Both the position numbers and the translations under genes were made by a program. Under the pieces are notes generated by a model. It was not told where the DNA came from. It did not search any database and saw only the letters and a program-made list of their open reading frames with translations. Below are positions 1-10,015 of a stretch of DNA of 64,000 bases, one piece after another (within the stretch, counting starts at the first letter, position 1; each line of letters starts with the position of its first letter). Source of the DNA: Eragrostis nindensis (taxonomy: Eukaryota; Streptophyta; Magnoliopsida; Poales; Poaceae); the NCBI GenBank assembly GCA_012490785.1, contig JAAXCT010000042.1, positions 186,001 to 250,000 of the forward strand. The letters run 5' to 3'.

Positions 1-69
1 TTGCTCCATTCTTGCCTTCTTGGTCATTAATTTCCACGGTTTCTTGGTTTCCTGACCCCCACCCCACAG

Positions 70-398
70 GACGCCTCCTCCACCAGAGCCAGCAGGCCAC
101 CGACGTCGCCCCGCCGGCCGCGCCCGCGCTCTTCCTCCGGGCCGTCCGCGCCCACCTGCTCGCCGCGGTCCGCGAGGGCGAGGCTCTGGCAGCCGTGGCC
201 TTCGCCGCCGCCTACCGCCAGGACGGAGACCTGGGCCTGGCCGCCTGGGCACGCCGCGGCTTCCTGGCGGGCGCCCTGCTCGTCGCCCGCACGGCGGCGG
301 TCCGAGCCGCGTCCATCGTCGCCGGCCACCCCCTCGCCGCCGAGCGCGGCCTCCGCCCCTGCTGGGGAACTGCGCATCTTTCTATTAAGAAGGAATAA
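70..398 (+). CDS. Uncharacterised Ala-rich grass protein, copy 1, last exon (partial)
   Basis: This is the 3' exon of a gene whose earlier part lies off the left edge. A pyrimidine-rich intron end with a CAG acceptor precedes base 70, and the frame enters in phase 1. The product is rich in Ala, Arg and Leu. It shares the strings DGDLGLAAWAR and LVARTAAVRA and the segment AGHPLA-ERGLRP with the gene at 1804-2722, so the two are duplicates. After GLRP the two diverge: this copy ends in a short tail (CWGTAHLSIKKE) and lacks the hydrophobic C-terminus of copy 2, so its 3' end is probably truncated or rearranged near base 359. I do not recognise a domain. It may be a pseudogene. Confidence 0.5.
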
Positions 399-1352
399 AA
401 GTCGAGTTTTATAGCAAAAAGGAAAAAATACATCGCGCCACGCTATCGTGCTCGCTTCCTCGCACGTGGTTGTGTATTACATAGAACGTTTCTACTCCTT
501 TCTAGACCAAATGATCTACCGCGCGTTTGCTCGCGCCATCAGCTTGGCCAGGTTTTTGGTTGTAGGAGTCCTTGCTCCGTTGCAAAGTTTATGGGAAGTG
601 TTGTTTACCACTGTACACAATCTAATCCCTTTGGTCATAAGAAATTAATACACGGGGGTGTCCCTGCAATCCAGGGAGTGTTGGGCGGGCAGGCTGTTTT
701 ACTGTAGCGGCTGCAGAAGAAATAACTGCTGTAAGCTATTGATAAGCCGGCTGCAATGTAGGGCTGCCGAAACATGCTGCCAGTTGGCGCTCCTGATGCC
801 CGTGCTGTTGTGCTGACAAGGAGGAAGCAGGGCGTGCCGAGCTTGTTGTTTTGCAAGCGTTTGGCAGTGCCCACGGTTGCTGAGGTCTGGGGCCAAGCAT
901 GTTCGAATTGGACGAGGATGGCGGGCACCAAAGGGGCCTGCCTGCCACCGTAGACGTACTTGCAACACCCCGTAAAGCTAGCGAGACAGCAGCAAAGATC
1001 CTGCAGGAAGCTCGACGTCAAGCCAGCCCGGGGATCACGTACGGCGATTGAGCGCCTCCTCCATCGTCGACACCGTGCCGTGCCTCCGCCCCGACGGCAC
1101 GCGGACGGACGCGTCGCAGCCCTGCACAGACACGGGCGCATGCACGTACGTTGCAACGAACGTAGCGCACTGGCCAACACCATGCATGGCGACCGCGTCG
1201 AGGACTGTGCAGAGTCACCAACTTGCTGCGCCAGGCGTACGTGGAGGGCTGCACCGTCGACGTGGATGGCTCGCCGTCGACGTCTCCGGCGCGGCCGGCC
1301 GGGAGAGCCGCGGCGCTGCTCGCCACGCCACGCGCGCGGCCGCAAATTAATA
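399..1352. other. Intergenic spacer between the two gene copies
   Basis: No convincing gene. Short open frames exist on both strands, but they overlap each other and show no domain. The right part (about 1050-1340) is GC-rich with CpG-dense stretches, as is usual near grass promoters. The left part is AT-rich. Confidence 0.5.
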
Positions 1353-1452
1353 CTACCTCCATTTTTTATTTGATGTCGTTCAGACAACCTAGGCAGTTCA
1401 AGTTTGGGTTAAGATTGTTGTCCGGGCGTCATCATTTTAAAATCGGAGGTAG
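1353..1452. mobile_element. Stowaway-like MITE, about 100 bp
   Basis: The ends are inverted: CTACCTCCATTTTTTATT on the left and the complement of AAAATCGGAGGTAG on the right. TA dinucleotides flank both sides (1351-1352 and 1453-1454). Terminal CTNCCTCC, a TA target duplication, small size and an AT-rich core are the marks of Stowaway (Tc1/mariner) MITEs, which in grasses often lie close to genes. It is non-coding and sits about 350 bp upstream of the start codon at 1804. Confidence 0.75.
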
Positions 1453-1803
1453 TACCAAAAATATGGGCAGGCACGCACGCCAGCCACCCCGCGCGGTCGC
1501 TCAAGGCGCAAAACCGCCGCCTCCTGTGCAATTAAATGCAACGAAGCGCGTATCCAAAGTCGGTTTCTGGCTCGTCCCCACCGGTCGGTCACGGCAATTC
1601 CATCTTTCTTTCCTTTTCCGATTCAAGCTACTAGTAGCTGCCATCTCTGCGCTCACGTCTTCCCCACCAACGGCTACGACAGAAAACCCGAGCGAGAGAC
1701 ACCTCCTCCATCCCCGCCGCCGATCGATCGCAGAGCGCCGCCGCTCCCTCGCCCACCACCTCCGATCCGTCCCCGTACGTCGCTCCGAGCCGACGGGACG
1801 CCG

Positions 1804-2722
1804 ATGGACCAGGAGGAGGACGCCCGCTTAGGGTTCCGGAACGGCGACGCGCTCCGGGCCCCTCTCCGCGCCGACCAGCCCGTCGAGGACAACGCCGCCG
1901 GTAACAAACGCTTCGATCGCTAGCTTCTTGGGTTTCTTTCTGCTTTCTTGGCTTTCTTGGCGGCTGCCGGCCAGTTTATTGACTTTCCTTGTTCCGTTCC
2001 TCCGCAGGACTCCCGCCGCCGCGCCGCCCGTGCCGGTCCCCGCTCGCCTCCTCGCCGCGGTCCGCGCCCTGCTGCGCGAGGCGCCGGCCGCCTTCCAGTC
2101 CGTCGCGGACGCCTGCCGCGCCATCGCAGACTGCTACAGCGCCATCTCCGATGCGTGCCGCGCCGTCGCCCACACCTTCCGCTCCTTCGCCGGCGACGGA
2201 GACCAGCTGGATCTGGCCGACTTCTTGCGCTCCGTGGCCGACGCTTCGCACGCCATCTCCAACGCCTTCCGCTCCGTCGCGGACGCCTGGGCGCGCATCT
2301 ACCCAACGCTTGTAGCCGCAAGGGCGGCGGCCGTCCGCGCCCTCGCTGCTATCGACCTGCCCGTGGTCCGCGAGGCTCCCGCCGCCTTCGCCAGCGCCGC
2401 CGTCAACCTCGCCGGCGCGAACCGCCGCCTGCTCGCCGGCGTGGTCCGCGAGGCTCCCGCCGCCTTCGCCCTCGCCGCCGCGTACGGCTACCGCGGCGTC
2501 GCCGCCGACGGAGACCTCGGCCTGGCCGCCTGGGCGCGCTGCACCTTGGTCCTCGCCGCCTTCCTCGTCGCCCGCACGGCGGCCGTCCGAGCCGCGGTCC
2601 TCGTCGCCGGCCACCCCCTCGCCACCGCGCGCGGCCTCCGACCCCGCCACGCCGTCCGCGACGTCCTCGTCGTCATCATCGCGCTGGCGGCGGCGCTGGC
2701 CGCCGTCAACAGCCTGCCGTGA
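1804..2722 (+). CDS. Uncharacterised Ala-rich repeat protein, copy 2 (two exons, frame conflict)
   Basis: Exon 1 (1804-1900) starts MDQEEDARLGF and ends at a CCG/GTAACA donor. The intron (1901-2007) ends TCCGCAG. Exon 2 encodes a protein with the internal repeat REAPAAF (three times), several ADA-CRA-I-type helical repeats and a hydrophobic C-terminus (VLVVIIALAAALAAV) that could be a membrane anchor. Oddity: exon 1 ends in phase 1, but the repeat-bearing frame of exon 2 needs phase 2, so the simplest splice leads to a stop near 2315. In copy 1 the phase-1 junction is correct, so copy 2 probably has a 1-nt indel near 2010-2030 or an unseen splice choice. The open frame can be extended back to 1928, but has no ATG there. 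The function is unknown and I see no catalytic motif. Confidence 0.55.
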
Positions 2723-3625
2723 GCCCCCGTCGATCTGGTCAAGAGAAGAGAGCTCCTGGTAGTTTAGCATGATGATGATGATGTTCGTTTGCTTTGCTAG
2801 TTAGTTTCTTTCCTCGTGCACTCTAGTAATGCTGCTGCCTGTCTGGGTAGGTTCCAGATGAGATTTTGCCTGAATTTTACTCGCCCCCATTGTTCTCACA
2901 TCTGAATCCTGCAGATATATGCTTTGTTCCAGTTATTAGTGGTGACTGTATGTTCATTGCGTTCAGTTTTCTATTTCTCATATAGTACTGTACTGCTCAT
3001 GTATATGCTGTGCTCTTGGAGATGAATACTGAAAACAAATCAGTGCACTGTTGACTTCATCTGAACCGTAGCAAAGTACGCGAAGGTCACGAAACAAGCG
3101 AGTGCTAGTGCTAGCACTTTGAGGATCATTTCCAATAACCCAAACTGCTACTGCTTGACTCATGCTGTTGGATGGAGCACGTACGGTTGAGTTTTGCTCT
3201 GGTTGGTTCAGAGACGTGTGTTTTCTTTCTGTTGCCTGCTTCAGTGATTGGTTCAGAAACGTGCTTCTGTTTTGCTGTACTTATTACATTGAAAAACATG
3301 CATGGTGACCCTTCACAAATGCACAATTGGACGTTATTGGGACCTTAAAATGTATACTTGGCGGTACTACTACAACAAAAGCCTTCACGCCAACGTAGCT
3401 GGCCACGATCGTCAAGCAGGACGTGCCCCAGTGGAGAATCGCTCTAAACCATGAAGAGGAGTAGCAATTTCTCAGGGTTACCTTAGGAAAAAGCATGCAA
3501 TTGTTGTGTAAAACACGCATATTTCCTGGCTCCTACTACTTAATGAAAAGCCATTTACTGCTCAAAGAAAAAAAAGAAGTAGAACAACAAGAAGAAGCGG
3601 TCTGCCGGACAAACACCCAGCTGAG
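2723..3625. other. 3' flank and intergenic spacer
   Basis: AT-rich sequence after the stop at 2722, probably including the 3' UTR of the gene before it. It has a short GATGAT run near 2770. I see no gene, no clear poly(A) signal and no repeat structure. The right end adjoins the stop codon of the minus-strand E2 pseudogene. Confidence 0.5.
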
Positions 3626-3777
3626 TTACTGGCACCCGTCCGCGCCGATCTCCTTGAACGCTTCAATGAGCCGTGGCACGATGTTTCCTAGTGCGAGCCT
3701 GAAGCCCGCGGAGCACGGCTGCTCCATGCTCACCTCCGTGGGGCGCGCCTCGCCGTCAAGCCTGCCTACGGTGCATA
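3626..3777 (-). pseudogene. UBC23/24 (PHO2-like) E2 pseudogene, C-terminal exon remnant
   Basis: Read on the minus strand, this piece encodes a tail resembling the C-terminus of large plant E2 enzymes of the UBC23/UBC24 group (key strings EQPCSAGF, NIVPRLIEAF, EIGADGCQ, then TAA at 3626-3628). In intact family members roughly a hundred residues separate this tail from the catalytic core. Those residues are absent here, and a TIR element sits at the junction. So it is a broken gene, not an exon merely separated by an intron. The family assignment is from memory of its typical C-terminus. Confidence 0.6.
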
Positions 3778-4859
3778 AGCCTGAGAATGGTTTGGTTTGT
3801 AACCGGTTGGAAAGGTTTGGTTTTTCATTGGGTAGACTTTGGTTTGGTGCAAATGGGTTAACATAGATAAATGAGTTGGTTTAATTTGGTGGCATCATAT
3901 ATTGGATTGGGTTCAGTTTGGTCTGGGTGCGAATGGTTCGGACCGAAAAGGTTGTAATTCATGGTTAGAAACCGGTTTCCTGTTGTGGGTTCTAGCTTTA
4001 TGTGAGACACGTTAAAAGTTGGACCTTAAAATTAAAAAGTTTGTGTTCACACCTTAATTTTTCGTCAAAATCGACCAAAATTTGTTTAAACTTACTCAGT
4101 ATGATGGTTAGCTACGCTGTGCAAATCAATACGGCTATATTTATATGTGGGGCTCACGTCAAGAGCCGGACCTTAAAACTAAAACCTCGCGTTCACACCT
4201 AAAAATTTAATCAAAATCGACTGAAATTTTTAGAGATGACTCAGTATTACGGTTAGCTACTATGTGCAAATCAGTACGGCTACATCTATATGTGGGGCCC
4301 ACATCAAGAGCCGGACTCTAAAACTAAAACCTCGCGTTCACACCTAAAAATTTAATCAAAATCAACTGAAATTTTTAGAGATGACTCAGTATGACGGTTA
4401 GCTACTATGTGCAAATCAGTACGGCTATATCTATATGTGGGACCCACGTCAAGAGCCGGACCCTAAAACTAAAACCTCGCGTTCACACCTAATTTTTTGT
4501 CGAAATCAACTGGATTTTTTAGAGATGACTCAGTATGACAGCCAGCTACTTTGTGCAAATTTATAAGGTTATGTCAACTTATGGGTCCCACATATAAGTG
4601 GATAAGTTTGGAACTAGTGTCAAAGGCAACATCTAACATATGTGAACTACTCATAAATCCATGGGCATGAACCCATTGCAAACCCATAGGTTAAACCCAT
4701 TTAAACCCATTTTATGGGTTGAGTGGGTGCATTAGTATGATTGGGTCAGGTTGGTTGGGTTGAGGAAGTATGAGGTTTGGATTGGGTTGGATTGAAAAAA
4801 TAGGTTAAATGACTTTGGGCTGGGTTGGGTATGAGGTGATTTCAACCCATTCTCAGGCT
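3778..4859. mobile_element. Non-autonomous TIR DNA transposon inside the E2 pseudogene
   Basis: The element starts AGCCTGAGAATGG and ends with the exact complement, CCATTCTCAGGCT. TA lies on both sides (3776-3777, 4860-4861), fitting a TA target duplication. Subterminal DNA is rich in GGTTTGG/GGGTTGG motifs on both sides. There is no transposase ORF. The TIR is not the Stowaway consensus. hAT elements often have similar subterminal repeats, but I find no clean 8-bp duplication, so the superfamily is open. Confidence 0.65.
4000..4560. repeat. About 3.5 tandem copies of a ~145-bp unit inside the TIR element
   Basis: The phrase CAAATCAGTACGGCTA and, a little later, AAGAGCCGGAC recur with a period of about 145-148 bp (near 4122, 4269, 4413 and, degenerate, 4555). 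The copies are imperfect. They make up the core of the TIR element. Confidence 0.8.
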
Positions 4860-4862
4860 TAC

Positions 4863-5122
4863 TGGTGACCAAAGCTCGGCGCCCTCGCCGCCGAATGTGT
4901 CGAGCAGGCTCAGGCACACCGTGCCGGACTCGTACAAGTTGGGGTTCACGCGGAGCCCAAAGGAGCGGTAGTTCAACAGCAGTGGCGACTCCGGGTATGA
5001 CGATGGTGGGAGCTGAAGGTCGAAGAAGAAGAGGCCATCGTGGCACGGTGTCCCGCTTGCACCCACCATTGCCGCTCGGAGCAGGTCGATGCGGTCCTCA
5101 AAAGCTCTCACGTAGACGGTGT
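4863..5122 (-). pseudogene. UBC23/24 (PHO2-like) E2 pseudogene, catalytic exon
   Basis: The minus strand encodes most of a UBC fold: DTVYVRAFEDRIDLL, GTPCHDGLFFFDL, and NPNLYESGTVCLSLLDTF with the expected active-site Cys. This pattern matches the large plant E2s (UBC23/24, PHO2 type), which in Arabidopsis act in phosphate signalling. The exon begins after a TTTGCAG acceptor (5123-5124 complemented) in phase 1. It ends at ELWSP followed by GTAAGC/GTATGC-like sequence, where the TIR element begins. The 260-nt exon joins in frame to the exon at 25371-25443. The core is intact, but the downstream part of the UBC domain is missing, so no active E2 is expected. Confidence 0.75.
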
Positions 5123-5185
5123 CTGCAAATTTCATTCAGATACTTATGAGTGAGAAAAATTGTACTCACTTCCCTTGAGAGTAAC

Positions 5186-7010
5186 TGTTGGCGTTTCTTA
5201 CGTCAAACCAAAAATACCACCCGAGGCCGGATAGGCCAGAGGCGAGTATCCCCGGCATGGCGCCAGAAATGCCCTCTTTACAGTGGGTTATGATTAAGTC
5301 ACTTGCTCATGTATACATAATAAGTCACAACTAGCAACAAGTGCTAGAAATGTATTATTAGTATTTAAGATAAATGATAATCCGCAAGCGGACGGATAAC
5401 CCGTTGTAGCATTTCACCCGAGAGTATTCCAGGGTATCGTATTTATATTTTCCCAAAGGAAGACATGATGTACAAGAGAGTTGCTCATGCTCATAGGAGT
5501 GCAAATGATAGATCATAACACATATCCAATACAGGGGTGAGCAATAGAGGATAGTTGATAGTGGTGACACACACAGAGGTTACCCACTCTCGATAAAAGG
5601 GAGAGGCACAACTAGGTAAAGGAGACTAAGCGGAAGGTTGCTACTCCTACGGTACAACATTCATATAGGGTGCTAAGTCCTAGCCAGGTCTATGTCCACA
5701 CAAGCCAAAGCTAAGAGTCTATGCGTAGGCAACATCGGGAGATCCGGCGCCAGCAGAGTCTGCCCCGCTGTTCCGGCCTTTTAATAAGTACTCCTGCGCC
5801 GTACCCCGACGTGGAGGATTACTTGGGATGGATAGGGCTGTCACTACCGATCCACCTACCTCTACAAACCGGGGGGCACGCCACATCCAAGGGCGGAAAG
5901 AGATCCCTAGCACCATGCTAGCGTAACTAACCACAACTCTAGACCCCTCGAGGCACCCAGTGGGCGACAAGTCTAGAGCACCTTTGCAGGACAAAGGACC
6001 CGAAGCCTAATCATGAGACAACTAGCAATAACTAGTACAAACAAGGCAAGGATCAGATCTAGCACTAAGTTATGCATAAGCGTTCGTCGCTCAAGAACGA
6101 GCGACGAACGAGGATCAATTAAGATCGAACAAAGTTAATCGATGATCGAGTATGAACGAACGAAGAACGAACGATGAACGACGAACGAACAACGATGAAC
6201 GATGAACGAACGATGAACGAACATGAACGAACGACGAACATTCATACAAGATCATGACTGAACTATGAGCGATCATAAGCACACAACTACTATATGAACG
6301 AAGGAGTATTACTATGAACGAACAAGTCTTACAAAGGAAAGGATACAAGAACATACCCAATTCTCCCCAAAGACTTGGAAGCCAAAGGGCAGCCCTCTAC
6401 TCAGCCTACTCTACCTAGAGAGACCTCTACTTCTAATGTGAGGAGGAGGGAATGAGCCTCTTGTGTTGTGTGTTGAGAGGAGGGGGGGGGGGGGGGGTAC
6501 CCCTCCTTATATAGACTTCTGAGGTCGGTTTGGGGGCCTCCACTGCCTTTGGGCATTGATTGCAGTTGGAACCGACCTTGGAACGTCGGTTGCAAACCGC
6601 CATAGAAAGATGGGCCCAGGAGGCCTCCCTGTCAGGTCGGCCGACCTGGCCAGTGGGGTCGGCCGACCTGGTCCTGGCCCCTCCTGGGCTGGGTCTTGGC
6701 AGGCTGGCTCCCCTTGGCTTTTGGTCCTCTGTTCCAGGTGCTACGGCCTCCAGATGTTTGGTTTGTCGGACTTTGGCCTGTTGTCTTGATTTTGGGCTTT
6801 TATGGCGACCGTCGGAAAATGTTGATTTCTGGGCCGCCACTTTATGATACATGTAGACCTGGATATTCCCTGTTTCCCACCTGCACACTAAAACTAGAGG
6901 TACATGTGGAAATAGATTATTTCTAAACAATATGTGAGAGAGAGATGTTAGTCTTTCCTTATTTATTGAGCTAATTGACGGTCAAAATATGGTTATAAGG
7001 ACCGTCAACA
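5186..7010 (-). repeat. 3' LTR of element A
   Basis: 1825 bp. In element orientation it contains the palindrome pair GGTCGGCCGACC (6635-6646, 6657-6668), a TATA-like TCTATATAAGG (6505-6515), an array of CGTTC/CGTTCAT repeats (about 6085-6345), and near its end a PBS-like relic (5249-5265). Confidence 0.92.
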
Positions 7011-7048
7011 ACTCCCCCAAGCTTTCCCCCTTGCTCGTCCCGAGCAAG
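7011..7048 (-). other. Polypurine tract and adjacent hairpin of A
   Basis: The minus strand reads an 8+8-bp hairpin (CTTGCTCG, loop GGA, CGAGCAAG, 7030-7048), then GGGGGAAAGCTTGGGGGAGT directly against the 3' LTR. The purine run is the plus-strand primer. The hairpin recurs at the same place in G, H and, changed, in F. Confidence 0.8.
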
Positions 7049-8493
7049 ACGTGTGGCTTTAGGTTGTTGATCAGGAGTTGCTACAATGTTTCATATCTCC
7101 TAGGTACCATGCACACAACATAAATACTCTCCTTTGAATTGAAAAAGTTGGCATGGTAACTCACCCTTCCCCTTACTTCTTATGGGGCTTATGACTTTCT
7201 CCTTGTCTTGGGCGGTTGAGAGACAGAACGGTTATAACAGAGCACCCTTTACTCGTCCTATGTTTGACTTTTATTTTCCGGAGGTTTTTTCATGAGTTTT
7301 TGAAATAAAACATAAGTTCCTCAAATGATGCTCTCAAATCGCTCAATGTGTATATTCCTCACCAAGGCATTATTGTGTTGCCTCTTTTCATCCTACTTCT
7401 AAGGCTTGTATGTGGAGCTCAAGGTAGGGATAAAAAGTGGCATACTTGCATTACACATATTGCCGAACCAAAAGAGTGGATCCATGGAGAATGCAAGTCA
7501 TACAACCTTGATCAAGATGTGCATGTGTGTATATGGTGGTGGTGAGGTGGAAGTGATACTCCTATATTTTTTTGTTGTTCCTTTTCTCTCTCTCTTTTGA
7601 TTTTTTTTTTGAGGATGACATGGCTATCTTTCTTTCATTTTATTTTCTCAACATCTCTCTTTTCTCCTTTTTTTTCATCATGCTCTACTTTTGTATGAGC
7701 AGGGATTATTCTTTCTTTTGCATAGCCATGTCTCCTATGATATATTTGAGGAGGAACAAAGATTTTTGGAGTATTTATTTTGGTGGATGGAGTGTGGTGG
7801 TATTGCTTAACTTCCAGTGTAGAAGTTTAGCATGCGAGGTAGAGTGTACGTGATCTTGATCAATGGGAGCATGACAAGTTTCTCACTAGGGTCACACAAT
7901 TTTGATAAAGCTCAATGCAATGACAAGCAGCATATGTGTAAGGTTTTCAATGAGAGAACAACATATGGCTTTGGTAGGAATTTTGATCATTGAGGAACTT
8001 TATCTTTTTGCATTTTTATAAATAAAACTCCGGAAGTCAAGTCTTACTTTGGACAAGATCATAGCAGCCCTATTTGTACCATATCATATCTCACAACAAC
8101 TTAGACTTGGATCAAGTACTATGCAGCCCATAAGTTTCAAGTTCTAGGTAAGTATGGAAGCCAAAAGTCTCAAAACTTGGGAGAGTACTAAATTGTGACT
8201 AGGTACAAATGAGACATGAAACAGAGCAACTATTCATCATCTCAACATAGGGAAGACTAGACACTCTTACTCGCATATAGAAGAGAAACTACGAAAAACT
8301 AATAACCACACTAAAAAACTATTTTTGTTCTTTTTAGGTTTTGTCATTTTTATTTTATTTTCAGATTTATCATTTTTTTGTATTTTTCATGAGAGGTGCA
8401 AGAACAAGCTAAAAGAAATAAATAAAAACAAAGCAAGTTGCGATACATGATACCTTAGCGGGGGTATGACATCCCCCCCAAGCTTGTTCTTGC
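7049..8493 (-). other. Non-coding 3' tail of element A
   Basis: About 1.4 kb between the ORF2 stop and the PPT without a credible ORF. It is closely matched by the same region of H (41596-43047) and of G (38869-39718 plus 60191-60822), and loosely by F (63850-64000). It includes T-rich stretches and, next to ORF2 (about 8458-8485), a C7-8 run facing a G run that reads as a second polypurine tract. Confidence 0.6.
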
Positions 8494-10015
8494 TCATGGG
8501 TTGTGTCGTGGATCAAACCCCGTGTGGCGAAAATAAGCCAAAAGATCGGCTTGACCTTGCTCCGTCATGTTGGTGAGGTTGGAGAGCCGGGTATCCATGT
8601 TTCCTTGCCACTCGTGGGTCTGTAGGACGTGTTGGTCGAGGGTGTATTGGATATCTTCCGTCTTGCTCTCGAGGCGCCCCATTTGCTCGGTGAGGGCGTC
8701 CATTTCCTGCTCAAGGTGGTGATCTTTAGTGGAATGGCGCCCACCGGCCATGGGTGATGGTCCGGAGTCGGAGGAGTGGGAAAGCTCTTCCCACCGCTGC
8801 TGCGATGGGTGTGCCCACGGACCATGCCTCGCACCCTGCTGCGACGAGCCGCCGGCCTCAAAGGATGGTGGAATCGGGTACCCACCGGGAAAATACCCGG
8901 CTGCACCGTAGCCCGGCCCTGGTGCATAGGCCGTGGGCTGCGGTGAGGGTATCCCGGATGGCTCCGGCATGCGCGTCCTCCTGCGAGAAGATGTACTCCT
9001 GCGTGCACTTTCCTCTTTTTGGAGAGGTGTGGTTAGGTTTTGACAATTATACAAGCGAAGTTCCCGGTTAGGTAACGGGACTTCGTTTGTATAACTGACA
9101 TAACAAAACACAAGGGAATTATTTGGACCTTTCTTGAGTGTATGACCTTGAACAAGATAATCCTCATTTATGAGAGCACGGGGTACATCAAAATAATCAA
9201 CAAGAGCATTGTCTAATGCACCCACACTTGCAGCGATACGTGTAATTAACGAGGTGCACTCAATCGGTCCAGTCATCTCAAAATTTTCTAACCACTGAGC
9301 AATCATGCAAGTAACCGGAGCAATCTTAATCTTTTCAACCATAGCATAAAGAATTTTCAGATCATCCTCTCGCACAGTCCTAATATCACTTCTAGGACAA
9401 AGAGTGATTCCAATCCACATATGTAACAGCCGCAAGGTAGGATGGTGAATGTGATTGGTGCGGGGTTTATCACAAGTAGTAAGTGCAGAAATTCTTTCCC
9501 AAAAAGCTAACTTGGTATAACCCGGAAATGCACCTATCATGTCAACAGAGCAGCGAGAACTAAAGCCGAGTGATATACTTAAATTCTTCCAAGTCAAATG
9601 ATATTCTTCACGGAAAAACCGAAAGTAAATACCATCATCATCTACTCGTAGGGTGCATAAAAACTGAAGTGTAAGTAAGCGGGAACCCTGCTCATCTACA
9701 CATGCAAAATTTTCCCACCCTATTGCTTTAAATACTCGGGCACATTCATCATCCATACCTATCTTTTGCAGCAGGTCCGTATCAAGTGCTCGCGTAGGAG
9801 CAAATATACGGTGTTGGAGAGCCGTGTAGGCGTTCATCTCGTACTCGCCCACCAAGTCGAGGTCGGTGTCGAGGATGAGACGGTGCATGGTGGTGTTGCC
9901 TTGTGCTCCTCTCGGGGCTGCAGGAGGTGGACTTGGCGCTTGCTCGGAGGCGGTGCGGGCTCGAGTGCGAGGACGTGAAGAGCTTGAGCTTGAGCTTCCC
10001 GACCGGAACAGCGAG
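8494..10015 (-). pseudogene. ORF2 of element A, main part (Athila ORF1-like), cut by copia B
   Basis: Protein of unknown function found in Athila-like plant gypsy elements ('putative plant transposon protein' type). Visible are a Ser/Arg-rich N-terminal stretch (SSSSRPRTRAR), the core motif DTDLDLVG--EMNAY, then LLQKIGM, HHPTLRLLHMW, a linker rich in Pro/Gly/Tyr, and a C-terminal coiled-coil-like segment (LEQEMDALTEQMGRLE). The frame runs without a stop from the copia junction to 8494. Its first ten or so codons lie at 20279-20309. The ORF looks intact except for the copia insertion. A role in nucleic-acid binding or particle assembly is only a guess from the basic N-terminus and coiled coil. 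Confidence 0.75.

Noticed and set aside
1928..2007. Start of the copy 2 protein inside the intron with a signal-peptide-like leader
   Set aside because: The frame is open there but has no ATG, and GT-AG borders fit an intron.
2008..2770. Long GC-rich open frames on other frames and on the minus strand over the Ala-rich gene
   Set aside because: Shadows of codon bias in a GC-rich exon; Arg/Pro-rich with no conserved pattern.
4680..4830. GGGTT-rich stretch resembling telomere repeat
   Set aside because: Irregular GGTTGGGTT-type runs, not TTTAGGG arrays; they are the subterminal part of the TIR element.
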